Positions 16,880-25,117 of a DNA stretch of 64,000 nucleotides are shown piece after piece. Positions within the stretch are counted from its first letter, which is position 1, and each line of letters starts with the position of its first letter. The stretch lies in contig NZ_LGHM01000080.1 in the NCBI RefSeq assembly GCF_001908185.1, forward strand, positions 62,001 to 126,000, given 5' to 3'. The stretch comes from Bradyrhizobium sp. AS23.2 (GTDB lineage Bacteria; Pseudomonadota; Alphaproteobacteria; Rhizobiales; Xanthobacteraceae). The notes under the pieces are model-generated. The model was not told where the DNA came from, searched no databases, and saw only the letters and a program-made list of their open reading frames with translations. Both the position numbers and the translations under genes were made by a program.

Positions 16880-17376
16880 CGGTACTCGATCGCGATAGCG
16901 AGTTGCGCCGGCGCGCCTGGGATGCCGCGGCAAGCGTGGTCGATCCCGAGATTCCGGTCTTGACCATCGCCGAACTCGGTGTGCTCCGCGATGTCGTTCT
17001 CGACGGCGATCATGTCGAGGTTGCGATCACCCCGACGTATTCGGGCTGCCCGGCAATGAACATGATTGCGCTCGAAATCGAGGTCGCGTTGGAGCGTGCG
17101 GGTTTCCGCCAGCCAAAAGTGCGTACCGTGCTATCGCCGGCCTGGACGACGGACTGGATGAGCGAGGAGGGCCGCCGGAAGCTGCGCGCCTACGGCATCG
17201 CGCCGCCGCAAGCTTCAAACTCACGGCGCGCGCTGTTCGGCGAGCAGGCCGTCACGTGCCCGCAATGCGGCTCGCAAAATGCCGAGCTCTTGTCTGAATT
17301 CGGCTCGACCTCCTGCAAGGCGCTCTGGCGCTGCAAGGCCTGCCGCGAACCCTTCGACTATTTCAAGTGTCATTGA
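16873..17376 (+). CDS. paaD: phenylacetate epoxidase maturation protein PaaD
   Basis: The 167-residue protein has an N-terminal DUF59/MIP18-like domain (VVDPEIPVLTIAELGVLRDV, then TPTYSGCPAMNMI) of the type found in iron-sulfur assembly factors, and a C-terminal zinc-ribbon-like part with CPQCGSQN and CKACREPFDYFKCH. PaaD is needed for activity of the epoxidase, probably by maturing the PaaE or PaaA metal centres. It overlaps paaC by 7 bases. After it the operon is interrupted by an intergenic repeat before paaE. Confidence 0.94.
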   Translation: MVTVLDRDSELRRRAWDAAASVVDPEIPVLTIAELGVLRDVVLDGDHVEVAITPTYSGCPAMNMIALEIEVALERAGFRQPKVRTVLSPAWTTDWMSEEGRRKLRAYGIAPPQASNSRRALFGEQAVTCPQCGSQNAELLSEFGSTSCKALWRCKACREPFDYFKCH

Positions 17377-17400
17377 GAGGCGTGCGATGCCAACCCCATT

Positions 17401-17479
17401 GTCATTGCGAGCGCAGCGAAGCGATCCAGGCTGTCTCTGCGCTGGGACTCTGGATTTCTTCGATGCGCTCGCAATGACG
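17401..17479. repeat. GTCATTGCGAGC repeat, family C copy 1
   Basis: The element starts GTCATTGCGAGCGCAGCGAAGCGATCC and ends GATGCGCTCGCAATGAC, so its ends are inverted copies. It fills most of the 123-bp gap between paaD and paaE, within the operon. Other copies lie at 21573-21600 and 61852-61935. An mRNA hairpin here could alter the paaD/paaE expression ratio. Confidence 0.85.
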
Positions 17480-17499
17480 GCTAGATCAAATCCAGGGTA

Positions 17500-18582
17500 A
17501 TGTCAGCAGCCGCACCGCGCTTCCATCGTCTCGCCGTCAACGATATCCGCCGGGAGGCATCCGACGCCGTTTCGATGACGTTCGCTATCCCCGGCGAACT
17601 CGCCGGCGATTACGCCTTCACGCCCGGCCAGTATCTGACGCTCCGCACCACATTGGATGGCGAGGAGGTGCGCCGCTCCTATTCAATCTGCTCCGGCCCT
17701 GATGACGGCGAGATCCGCATCGCCGTGAAGAAAGTCGACGGCGGCGCGTTTTCGAACTGGGCGGCGGATGAACTCAAACGCGGTGATGAGCTCGACGTGA
17801 TGACGCCGACGGGGCGCTTCGGCGTGGTTCCGCCGGCTGATGCCGGGCGCATCCACGTCGGCTTTGCTGCCGGCTCCGGCATCACGCCGATCCTGTCGAT
17901 CGTCAAGGGCACGCTCGCGCGCGAGCCGGATAGCCGCTTTTTCCTGTTCTATGGCAACCGATCGACCGACAACATCATGTTCCTCGAGCCGCTCGAGGAG
18001 CTGAAGGACCGCTTCATCGATCGCCTCTCGATCTTCCATGTCATCTCCGGCGAGGAGCAGGACATCCCGATCCTGCATGGCCGGCTCGACGGCGACAAGG
18101 TGACGGTGCTGTTGCGCTCGCTGGTGCCGGCCGCGAGCGTCGATCATGTTTTCATCTGCGGTCCGTCCGGCATGAGTGAGGACATCGAGGCGACCTGCCG
18201 CGATCTCGGCATCGCAGAAGAGCGCGTCCATGTCGAGCGCTTTGTCTCCGAGTTTGGCGGCAAGCCGCGGCCGAAGAAGGAAGTTGCTCCCGACGCGCCG
18301 CCGAAGGCGATCGCCTCGCTGATCATCGACGGCAAGCGCCGTGACGTGCCGGTCGCCGAGGATGAGGCGATCCTCGACGCCGCGCTGCGCGCCGGAGTCG
18401 ATCTGCCCTTTGCCTGCAAGGGCGGCATGTGCTCGACCTGCCGCGCCATGCTGGTGGAAGGTGAGGCGCCGATGGACATCAACTATTCGCTGGAGCCCTG
18501 GGAGCTGAAGGCCGGCTTCGTCCTGACCTGCCAGGCGAAGCCATCGTCGGAGCGGGTCGTGGTCGACTACGACCATGTCTGA
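17500..18582 (+). CDS. paaE: 1,2-phenylacetyl-CoA epoxidase reductase PaaE
   Basis: The 360-residue protein passes electrons from NADPH to PaaA. It has an FAD-binding domain with RRSYSICS (about 58-65), a nucleotide domain with GFAAGSGITPILSI (121-134) and VFICGPSGM (217-225), and a C-terminal plant-type 2Fe-2S domain with C306, C311, C314 and C344. The domain order and length match PaaE. The ATG at 17500 has only a weak ribosome site (CCAGGG), and a repeat lies upstream, so its expression may be lower than that of paaABCD. Confidence 0.95.
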   Translation: MSAAAPRFHRLAVNDIRREASDAVSMTFAIPGELAGDYAFTPGQYLTLRTTLDGEEVRRSYSICSGPDDGEIRIAVKKVDGGAFSNWAADELKRGDELDVMTPTGRFGVVPPADAGRIHVGFAAGSGITPILSIVKGTLAREPDSRFFLFYGNRSTDNIMFLEPLEELKDRFIDRLSIFHVISGEEQDIPILHGRLDGDKVTVLLRSLVPAASVDHVFICGPSGMSEDIEATCRDLGIAEERVHVERFVSEFGGKPRPKKEVAPDAPPKAIASLIIDGKRRDVPVAEDEAILDAALRAGVDLPFACKGGMCSTCRAMLVEGEAPMDINYSLEPWELKAGFVLTCQAKPSSERVVVDYDHV

Positions 18583-18683
18583 TCGGGCATATCAGATCCC
18601 AACAATGCAAATGCGTCGCATTATTTGACAGCTTGAGCCAACCAGCAGAACATCATGTGCAAACATTTGACCGGGAGAAGCGC

Positions 18684-19133
18684 GTGAACGTCAAAGCCGA
18701 CCTGTCGCCTGAGGACGTTGCCCGCGCCTGCGCCGACGCGATGTGGGCGGAGGACGATGCCTCCAAGGGGCTCGGCATGGAGATCGTCGAGGTCGGCCCG
18801 GGTTTCGCGGTGCTCGCAATGACGGTGCGGCCAGACATGGTCAATGGCCAGCGCATCGCCCATGGCGGTTTCATCTTCACGCTCGCCGATTCCGCCTTCG
18901 CTTTCGCCTGCAACTCGCACAACGACCGCGTGGTGGCCGCGCAGGGCCAGATCACCTTCATCAAGCCCGGCAAGCTCGGCGACCGCCTCGTTGCGCAGGC
19001 AAGGGAGATCACCCGCGGCGGCCGCTCCGGCATCTATGATGTGCGCGTCACCGCAGGCGATACCGTCATCGCGGAATTCCGTGGGCATTCGCGTGTCATT
19101 CCCGGCACGTGGCTGCCGCCGCAAGATCAATAA
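18684..19133 (+). CDS. paaI: hotdog-fold thioesterase PaaI
   Basis: The 149-residue protein fits PaaI, which hydrolyses stalled aryl-CoA intermediates and so frees CoA during phenylacetate breakdown. The hotdog motif NGQRIAHGGFIFTLADSAFAFA is present, with the helix-capping HGG and the catalytic acid region. I chose the GTG at 18684 because GGGAGAAG lies a few bases upstream. The longer frame begins at a TTG (18633) without a ribosome site. It lies 101 bp after paaE and 46 bp before paaK. Confidence 0.93.
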   Translation: MNVKADLSPEDVARACADAMWAEDDASKGLGMEIVEVGPGFAVLAMTVRPDMVNGQRIAHGGFIFTLADSAFAFACNSHNDRVVAAQGQITFIKPGKLGDRLVAQAREITRGGRSGIYDVRVTAGDTVIAEFRGHSRVIPGTWLPPQDQ

Positions 19134-19179
19134 GAGACCAATAAAGAAAAGAACAAACCAATGATGTGGGGAAACGAGA

Positions 19180-20511
19180 ATGGCTCTGACGAGGCTCAAG
19201 GAAGGTGGCAACGCCTATAGTCCCGAGATGGACGCGCATGAGCGCGCCTCACGCGACGAGATCATGGCGCTGCAGAAACAGCGTCTGGCGTGGTCGCTGA
19301 AGCACGCCTATGACAACGTCGCGCATTATCGCAAGGCCTTCGACAAGGCCGGCGTGCATCCGTCCGATTTTCGCGAGCTCGCCGATCTTGCGAAATTTCC
19401 GTTCACGGTGAAGACGGACCTTCGCGACAACTATCCCTTCAACATGTTCGCCGTGCCGCGCGAAAAGCTGGTGCGCGTGCACGCCTCCTCCGGCACGACG
19501 GGCAAGCCGATCGTCGTGGGCTACACGCAGCGCGATATCGACACCTGGTCGGAGGTGATGGCGCGCTCGATCCGCGCGGCCGGGGGCCGCACCGGCATGA
19601 TCATCCACAATGCCTACGGCTATGGTCTCTTCACCGGCGGGTTAGGGGTGCACTACGGCGCCGAAAAACTTGGCTGCACCGTGGTGCCGATCTCCGGCGG
19701 CATGACCGAACGGCAGGTGCAGCTCATCAACGATTTCCGGCCCGACATCATCACGGTGACGCCGAGCTACATGCTGGCGATCCTCGATGAGTTCAAGCGC
19801 CAGAAGCTCGATCCGCGCCAGTGCTCGCTCAAGGTGGGCATCTTCGGAGCCGAGCCCTGGACCAATGCGATGCGCGGTGAGATCGAGGATGCCTTCGACA
19901 TGGACGCGACCGACATCTACGGCCTCTCCGAGGTGATCGGCCCCGGCGTCGCGCAGGAGTGCATCGAGACCAAGGACGGCCTGCACATCTGGGAGGACCA
20001 TTTCTACCCTGAAGTGATCGATCCCGAGACCGGCGCAGTGCTGCCCGATGGAGAGAAGGGGGAGCTGGTCTTCACCTCGCTCACCAAGGAAGGTTTTCCG
20101 GTGATCCGCTATCGCACCCGCGACCTGACCCGGCTGCTGCCGGGCACGGCGCGGCCGGGTATGCGGCGCATGGAGAAGGTGACGGGCCGCTCCGACGACA
20201 TGATCATCCTGCGCGGCGTCAATCTGTTCCCGACCCAGATCGAGGAGGTGCTGCTTGCCACCGACTGGTGCGGCGGACACTTCATCCTGGAACTGACCCG
20301 CGAAGGCCGCATGGACGAACTGACCATCATCGCCGAGGCAAGGCCGGAAAGCTGGGACGGTCGGGGGCTCGTGGATCATGCCGACCGGATCGTAACCCAT
20401 ATCAAGAACACGATCGGCATCAGCTCCAAGGTGCAGGTGGTCGCGCCGGCGACCCTGGAGCGCTCGCTCGGCAAAGCCAAGCGGCTCTACGACAAGCGGC
20501 CGAAGGATTGA
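19180..20511 (+). CDS. paaK: phenylacetate-CoA ligase PaaK
   Basis: The 443-residue enzyme activates phenylacetate with ATP and CoA, the entry step of the pathway. The AMP-forming signature SSGTTGKP is at residues 103-110, DIYGLSEVIGPGVAQEC follows, and VTGRSDDMIILRGVNLFPTQIEE marks the C-terminal hinge. The length is typical. GGGGAAACGAGA precedes the ATG. It is the last paa gene in the window: paaF, paaG, paaH, paaJ and paaZ, needed for the lower pathway, are not here and must be elsewhere if the route is complete. Confidence 0.96.
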   Translation: MALTRLKEGGNAYSPEMDAHERASRDEIMALQKQRLAWSLKHAYDNVAHYRKAFDKAGVHPSDFRELADLAKFPFTVKTDLRDNYPFNMFAVPREKLVRVHASSGTTGKPIVVGYTQRDIDTWSEVMARSIRAAGGRTGMIIHNAYGYGLFTGGLGVHYGAEKLGCTVVPISGGMTERQVQLINDFRPDIITVTPSYMLAILDEFKRQKLDPRQCSLKVGIFGAEPWTNAMRGEIEDAFDMDATDIYGLSEVIGPGVAQECIETKDGLHIWEDHFYPEVIDPETGAVLPDGEKGELVFTSLTKEGFPVIRYRTRDLTRLLPGTARPGMRRMEKVTGRSDDMIILRGVNLFPTQIEEVLLATDWCGGHFILELTREGRMDELTIIAEARPESWDGRGLVDHADRIVTHIKNTIGISSKVQVVAPATLERSLGKAKRLYDKRPKD

Positions 20512-20562
20512 CTTGACCGCCCCCAGAGGCGACAAGGCCCGCGAGAAATCGTGGGTCTTTCG

Positions 20563-21567
20563 ATGTCATCAACCGATACCAAAGCCGTCGAAGCGCGCTG
20601 CGTGCGCCTCAATGCCAAGGCCGAAAATGCTGCCGCGGTTGCGCCGGTTGTCGAGCGCCATATCCTCACGCGCGGCCCGAACGACCTCCTGATCGAGGTG
20701 AAGGCTGCCGCGGTCAATCCATCCGATGTCAAGGCCGCGACCGGGCTGATGCCCTATGCCGTGTTCCCGCGCACGCCCGGCCGCGATTACGCCGGCGTGG
20801 TGATCGACGGCCCAGCCGGCACGGTCGGCCGCGAGGTGTTCGGCTCATCCGGCGATCTCGGCATCCGCCGCGACGGCACCCACGCAACCCACCTCGTCGT
20901 CGAGGCGGACGCGGTGGTGGAGAAGCCGAAGACGGTGTCGTGGGAGGAGGCGGCCGGCATTGGCGTGCCCTTCGTCACTGCGATGGAAGGCTTTCGCCGC
21001 GCGGGCATTCCAAAGCGCGGCGAGACGGTGCTGGTATTCGGTGTCAACGGCAAGGTCGGCCAAGCTGCCGTGCAGATCGCGACCTGGCAGGGTGCGCGCG
21101 TCATCGGCGTAGTGCGCAAGGCCGAAGCCTATGAAGGCCATGCCAACGCGCCAATCGAGGTGATCGACGCCTCCGCTAGCGACGTCGCTGAACGCGTTCG
21201 CGAATTGACCGGCGGCAAGGGCGCTGACATCGTCTTCAACACGGTCGGTGATCCCTACTTCCAGGCCGCGCACAAGTCGCTCGCCTTGCGTGGCCGTCAG
21301 ATCCTGATCGCCGCGATCGACCGTATCGTGCAGTTCAACATCCTCGAATTCTATCGGGGACAGCACACCTATGTCGGCATCGACACGCTCGGGCTGTCCT
21401 CGGCAGCAACCGGTGCGGTGTTGCGCGAACTCGGCCGCGGCTTTGCCAGCGGTCACTTGAAGCCGTTTCCGATCAAGGCGAATGCCGTCTATCCGCTGGA
21501 GCGCGCCAGGGAGGCCTATCTTGCCGTCGCCGGCTCCTCGCGGGATCGCGTGATCCTGAAGCCGTGA
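20563..21567 (+). CDS. zinc-independent MDR-type alcohol dehydrogenase/quinone oxidoreductase
   Basis: The product of about 334 residues is a medium-chain dehydrogenase/reductase with a GroES-like N-terminal half (AAAVNPSDVKAATGLMP, PRTPGRDYAGVV) and a Rossmann half with VLVFGVNGKVGQAAVQIA. The zinc-ligand pattern of classical alcohol dehydrogenases is missing, so a quinone or enoyl reductase activity is more likely. The ATG at 20563 is preferred over the GTG at 20551, but neither has a good ribosome site. It follows paaK by 51 bp and could be read from the same transcript. Its substrate is unknown. Confidence 0.82.
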   Translation: MSSTDTKAVEARCVRLNAKAENAAAVAPVVERHILTRGPNDLLIEVKAAAVNPSDVKAATGLMPYAVFPRTPGRDYAGVVIDGPAGTVGREVFGSSGDLGIRRDGTHATHLVVEADAVVEKPKTVSWEEAAGIGVPFVTAMEGFRRAGIPKRGETVLVFGVNGKVGQAAVQIATWQGARVIGVVRKAEAYEGHANAPIEVIDASASDVAERVRELTGGKGADIVFNTVGDPYFQAAHKSLALRGRQILIAAIDRIVQFNILEFYRGQHTYVGIDTLGLSSAATGAVLRELGRGFASGHLKPFPIKANAVYPLERAREAYLAVAGSSRDRVILKP

Positions 21568-21572
21568 AATTC

Positions 21573-21600
21573 GTCATTGCTTCGCTGCGCTCGCAATGAC
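21573..21600. repeat. GTCATTGC hairpin, family C copy 2 (short)
   Basis: GTCATTGCTTCGCTGCGCTCGCAATGAC lies just after the MDR gene stop. Its ends are inverted copies and match the ends of the elements at 17401 and 61852. It is a minimal form of the family, without the middle part. Confidence 0.75.
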
Positions 21601-21630
21601 GGAGAATGATGAGAGGTCTGAGGACAGCTT

Positions 21631-22686
21631 ATGGAATCCACCCAACTCGTCATCCTCGCCGGCCTTGTGATCGGCCTGGTTTACGGCGCCGTTGGCCTGC
21701 TCAGCGGTTTCTGTCTGATGAGCAGCATGCGCGGTATTCTTGCAAAAGGTGATGGGCGGTTGGTGAGGACCTATGCGCTGGCGATTGCGGTCGCGATCGC
21801 CGCCAGCCAGTTCCTCGCCGGCAACGGCTCGGTCGATCTCGGCAAGTCGATCTATTTGCAACAATCCTTTTCAGTGCCGGTGCTGTTCCTCGGCGGCCTC
21901 CTGTTCGGTTACGGCATGGTGCTGTCGAACGGCTGCGGCTCGCGCGCGCTGGTGCTGCTCGGTCGCGGCAATCTCCGCTCCTTCGTCGTTGTGATCGTGC
22001 TCGCCATCGCCGCCCAGATGACACTCAAAGGCCTGATCGCGCCGGCACGTATTGCGTTGGTCCAGGCTTCCCAAACCACCGTCATTGCCAATTCGCTGCC
22101 GTCGCTGCTGGCATCGCTCGGACCTTCCGAAGTCGTTTCGCGCGCGTTGGCCGCCGTCGTGGCCGTCGTCGCGCTGGTCCTGTTTGCTTTTGCCCATCCG
22201 GCGTTCCGCCGCTCGCCGGGCCAGATCGCTGCGGGTGTCATCGTCGGTCTCCTCGTCGCCGCCGGCTGGTTTGTCACCGGCTATCTCGGTGCTGACGAGT
22301 TCAATCCCGTCCCGGTGACTTCGCTCACCTTCATCGCGCCGATCGCCGACGCGCTGCAATACGCCATGCTCTCGACCGGCCTGACGCTGAATTTCGGTAT
22401 CGCGACGGTTGTCGGTGTCCTCGCCGGCAGTCTGGTCACCGCACTTGCCACCGGTCGCTTCCATCTCGAAGGTTATTCATCGCCACGCCACATGCTTCGC
22501 TCGGCCAGCGGCGCAGCGCTGATGGGGATCGGCGGCGTGATGGCATTCGGTTGTTCGATCGGGCAGGGGCTCACGGGTGTGTCGACGCTCGCGGTAGGCT
22601 CGTTCATAGCGGTCGCCGGCATTCTGCTCGGAACGACGGCAGGCCTGCGCGGTGCGCTGCGCGTGCAGCCCCTCGCGATGGCCTGA
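21631..22686 (+). CDS. YeeE/YedE (TsuA-like) thiosulfate transporter family membrane protein
   Basis: The 351-residue protein has about nine hydrophobic segments and the conserved cysteine-containing loops LLSGFCLMSS, LSNGCGSRALVLLGRGN and AFGCSIGQGLTG, which are the signature of YeeE/YedE. Members of this family import thiosulfate or related sulfur compounds through a chain of cysteines. The ATG at 21631 is preceded by GAGGTCTGAGGACAG. The last 214 bp are overlapped on the opposite strand by the reading frame of the EamA exporter. No TusA/YeeD gene is adjacent. Two sulfite-oxidase-fold enzymes occur later in the window. Confidence 0.88.
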   Translation: MESTQLVILAGLVIGLVYGAVGLLSGFCLMSSMRGILAKGDGRLVRTYALAIAVAIAASQFLAGNGSVDLGKSIYLQQSFSVPVLFLGGLLFGYGMVLSNGCGSRALVLLGRGNLRSFVVVIVLAIAAQMTLKGLIAPARIALVQASQTTVIANSLPSLLASLGPSEVVSRALAAVVAVVALVLFAFAHPAFRRSPGQIAAGVIVGLLVAAGWFVTGYLGADEFNPVPVTSLTFIAPIADALQYAMLSTGLTLNFGIATVVGVLAGSLVTALATGRFHLEGYSSPRHMLRSASGAALMGIGGVMAFGCSIGQGLTGVSTLAVGSFIAVAGILLGTTAGLRGALRVQPLAMA

Positions 22687-23579
22687 CCGCGCAGCAGCCG
22701 GTCGCCGAGCGTCGCAAGGCCGATGCCAGCGACGATCAACCCGGCCGCAACGGCAAGACTGATGTCGATCGGTTCGCCCAGCAGAATCGCAGCGCTGCCG
22801 ATGCCGACGAGTGGCGTTGCGGTGGTGCCGAGTGAGGTCGTCAGCGCCGAGATGCTCTTGTTGACCATCGACATCGCCCAATAGGCCAGCGCGGTTCCGA
22901 TCAATCCCGAATACAGGAACAGCGACACGAGCCTCCACGACCATTCCATGTGCGGCAGGCCGTCCGTGATCGCGGCCGAGGCCGAGAGCACGATCGTTGC
23001 GACGAGCACCTGCCAGATCAGGAGCTGGAGCGGGGATGCGCTCCAGCGGTGCGCGCGGATATAGATGATGTTCGCGGCCCAGCAGATCGCGGCCAGGATG
23101 ACCATGCCGGCGCCGAGCACGACGCTAGCGTTGGTCCAATCGATCGACGCCGGGTTCAGGATCACGGCAAGGCCGATCAATCCGAGCAACGCGCCGGCGA
23201 GCCTTGGCGCGGTCAGCGTGTCCTTTCCGAGCAGGGGCGCAGCGAGCGCGACCCAGAGCGGCGTGGTGTAGCCGAGCACGATGCCCTTGCTCGCGGGCAG
23301 GAAGCGCAGGCCTGCCGCGGCCAGGGTCGAGAACAGCGTCATGTGCAGCAGCGCAACGCTCAGGACCACCGGAATGTCGCGCCGTTCCGGGATCACCAGA
23401 TTGTTGCTCAGTCCGAGGATCACGGCGAGACCGGCCAGCGCGATCCAGCTCCGGATAGCCGCAGTCCACAGCGGCGGGACGAACTGCACGAGCTGCTTCG
23501 TCACCGACCAGTTAACGCCCCAGGCCAGCACGACGATGAGGAAAAGGCCGACGGCCGCACGCGGTGACAGGGAGTTCAT
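22473..23579 (-). CDS. EamA/DMT family exporter with antisense C-terminal extension
   Basis: The start MNSLSPRAAVGLFLIVVLAWGVNW and about ten hydrophobic helices are those of an EamA (RhaT-like) metabolite exporter; typical length is about 300 residues. Here the frame gives 368 residues: after the last helix (SLAVAAGLIVAGIGLATLGDRLL) it continues as a hydrophilic tail of about 70 residues that lies antisense to the 3' end of the YeeE gene. The tail is rich in Pro, Ala and Thr and shows no known domain. The gene is divergent from a MocR regulator with 82 bp between starts, so the pair is likely regulator and target. Confidence 0.85.
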   Translation of the reverse strand: MNSLSPRAAVGLFLIVVLAWGVNWSVTKQLVQFVPPLWTAAIRSWIALAGLAVILGLSNNLVIPERRDIPVVLSVALLHMTLFSTLAAAGLRFLPASKGIVLGYTTPLWVALAAPLLGKDTLTAPRLAGALLGLIGLAVILNPASIDWTNASVVLGAGMVILAAICWAANIIYIRAHRWSASPLQLLIWQVLVATIVLSASAAITDGLPHMEWSWRLVSLFLYSGLIGTALAYWAMSMVNKSISALTTSLGTTATPLVGIGSAAILLGEPIDISLAVAAGLIVAGIGLATLGDRLLRGQAIARGCTRSAPRRPAVVPSRMPATAMNEPTASVDTPVSPCPIEQPNAITPPIPISAAPLAERSMWRGDE

Positions 23580-23613
23580 CTCAGAGGTCCTTGAAGCAGT
23601 CCGGTCCGGCGGA

Positions 23614-23629
23614 TACCATCCGCCTGGTA
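23614..23629. promoter_or_regulatory. inverted repeat between eamA and mocR genes
   Basis: TACCA-TCCGCC-TGGTA is a perfect 5-bp inverted repeat with a 6-bp spacer, centred in the 82-bp divergent gap. It is a reasonable operator for the adjacent MocR-type regulator. Confidence 0.45.
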
Positions 23630-23661
23630 CTTCCAAAAGCACCAGATCGAGAAGGAATAAG

Positions 23662-25107
23662 GTGCCAGTTTCGGAAGACATGGTCTCCGCCCTGATCGGC
23701 CTGAAGCGGACCGACGACGAGGGGCTGGTGGCTCAACTGACGAGCCAGCTCCGAAGCCTGATCGCGACCGGCCGTCTCGGCAAAGGGCGCACGCTGCCGT
23801 CGAGCCGACGGCTTGCGAGCGATCTCGGCGTCTCGCGCAACACGGTTACCTACGCGTTCGAGCAGCTCGCGGCAGAGGGATATCTCGAGGCGTCGCGCGG
23901 CCGCCGTCCGGTGGTCACGGTCGACGGCGGCGAACGTCACAGAACGGGCGCCGTTGCATCCGGCGTGCGCTCCGGCAAGCCGCGGCTCTCACCTTGGGCG
24001 TCGAGGCTCAAGCAGACCGATTGGCCGATGTCCTACCTGGCGCCGCTGCGGCCGCTGCGTCCAGGGCACGGAGATGCGCGGGAGTTTCCGAATGAAGTCT
24101 GGGCGCGCTGCCTGCGCCGCAGCGCCGTGCGTGCGGCCAAACGTGAGCTCGGACCGGTCAATCGAACGCGCCTGCGCGAGGCGCTGGCGCATTATCTCGC
24201 GACCAGCAGGGGTGTTCGCGCCTCGGCGGACCAGATCCTGATCCTGCCAAGCGCGCAGGCCGCGCTGACGTTGATAGCGGCTGCTGTCATCACGCAAGGC
24301 GACGAGGTCTGGGTCGAAGATCCCGGCTATCCCGGCGCCGCGGCCGCCTTCCGTGCGTCCGGCGCGCGCGTGACCGGTATCAGGCTGGACGAGCAGGGTA
24401 TGCAGCGTATTCCGGGAGCGGCGGCGCCAACGCTGATCTTCATGACGCCGTCGCACCAGCACCCGACGGGCCGGCTGATGTCTCTGGCCCGCCGAACCGA
24501 GTTCCTTGGCCTGAGCAGGCCCGGCAAGACCTGGATCGTGGAGGACGATTACGACGGCGAATTCCACTATGACAGCCGTCCGGTGCCGTCCTTGCAGGGG
24601 CTCGATGCCCATGGCCGCGTGTTCTACGTCGGCACGTTCTCGAAGGCGATGACCTCGGACATCCGGCTCGGCTATCTCGTCGTGCCGCCGGCGCTGGTCG
24701 GCACCTTGGAGATCGCTCAGCGGCACATCGGGCTGATCGCCGCCAGCCACATCCAGGAAGCGCTGGCCGAATTCATCGCCGGCGGACACTTCCTCGCGCA
24801 TCTGCGCCGGATGCGCCGGCTCTATCACGCGCGTCGGGATCACCTCGTCGAGGGACTGGAGCGCCATCTCGGCGAAGTGCTCTCGGTTGAGGTACCCTCG
24901 GGCGGCATCCAGCTCGTCGCCCGCCTCAAGCGCGGACGCGCCGATCAGGCGGCGGTCAAGCGGCTGGTCGAGGCGGGCGTTGAAACGCGCGCCTTGTCCA
25001 GCCTGTCGCTCGGCCGGCCACGCGATCACGGCCTGCTGCTCGGCTTTGCGGCCTGGCGCGAAAACGAGATCAGCACTGCCGTGCGGACGATGGCGTCGTG
25101 CTTGTAG
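23662..25107 (+). CDS. MocR-type GntR/aminotransferase-like transcriptional regulator
   Basis: The 481-residue protein joins an N-terminal GntR winged helix (about residues 20-85, SSRRLASDLGVSRNTVTYAFEQLAAEGYLEASRG) to a class I aminotransferase-like domain. The PLP lysine is K328 in YVGTFSKAMTSDIRLGYLV, and DDYDGEF and HQHPTGRL are conserved PLP-fold phrases. MocR proteins sense PLP or amino compounds. The GTG at 23662 follows AAGGA; an ATG at 23680 is the alternative. The open frame extends far upstream through the gap and the antisense exporter and is not real there. The divergent exporter is the probable target. Confidence 0.9.
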   Translation: MPVSEDMVSALIGLKRTDDEGLVAQLTSQLRSLIATGRLGKGRTLPSSRRLASDLGVSRNTVTYAFEQLAAEGYLEASRGRRPVVTVDGGERHRTGAVASGVRSGKPRLSPWASRLKQTDWPMSYLAPLRPLRPGHGDAREFPNEVWARCLRRSAVRAAKRELGPVNRTRLREALAHYLATSRGVRASADQILILPSAQAALTLIAAAVITQGDEVWVEDPGYPGAAAAFRASGARVTGIRLDEQGMQRIPGAAAPTLIFMTPSHQHPTGRLMSLARRTEFLGLSRPGKTWIVEDDYDGEFHYDSRPVPSLQGLDAHGRVFYVGTFSKAMTSDIRLGYLVVPPALVGTLEIAQRHIGLIAASHIQEALAEFIAGGHFLAHLRRMRRLYHARRDHLVEGLERHLGEVLSVEVPSGGIQLVARLKRGRADQAAVKRLVEAGVETRALSSLSLGRPRDHGLLLGFAAWRENEISTAVRTMASCL

Positions 25108-25117
25108 TGCAAGCGCG

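Noticed and set aside
23281..23661. N-terminal extension of the MocR frame through the divergent exporter gene
   Set aside because: This part is antisense to conserved membrane helices; the GTG at 23662 has a ribosome site and begins the GntR domain.
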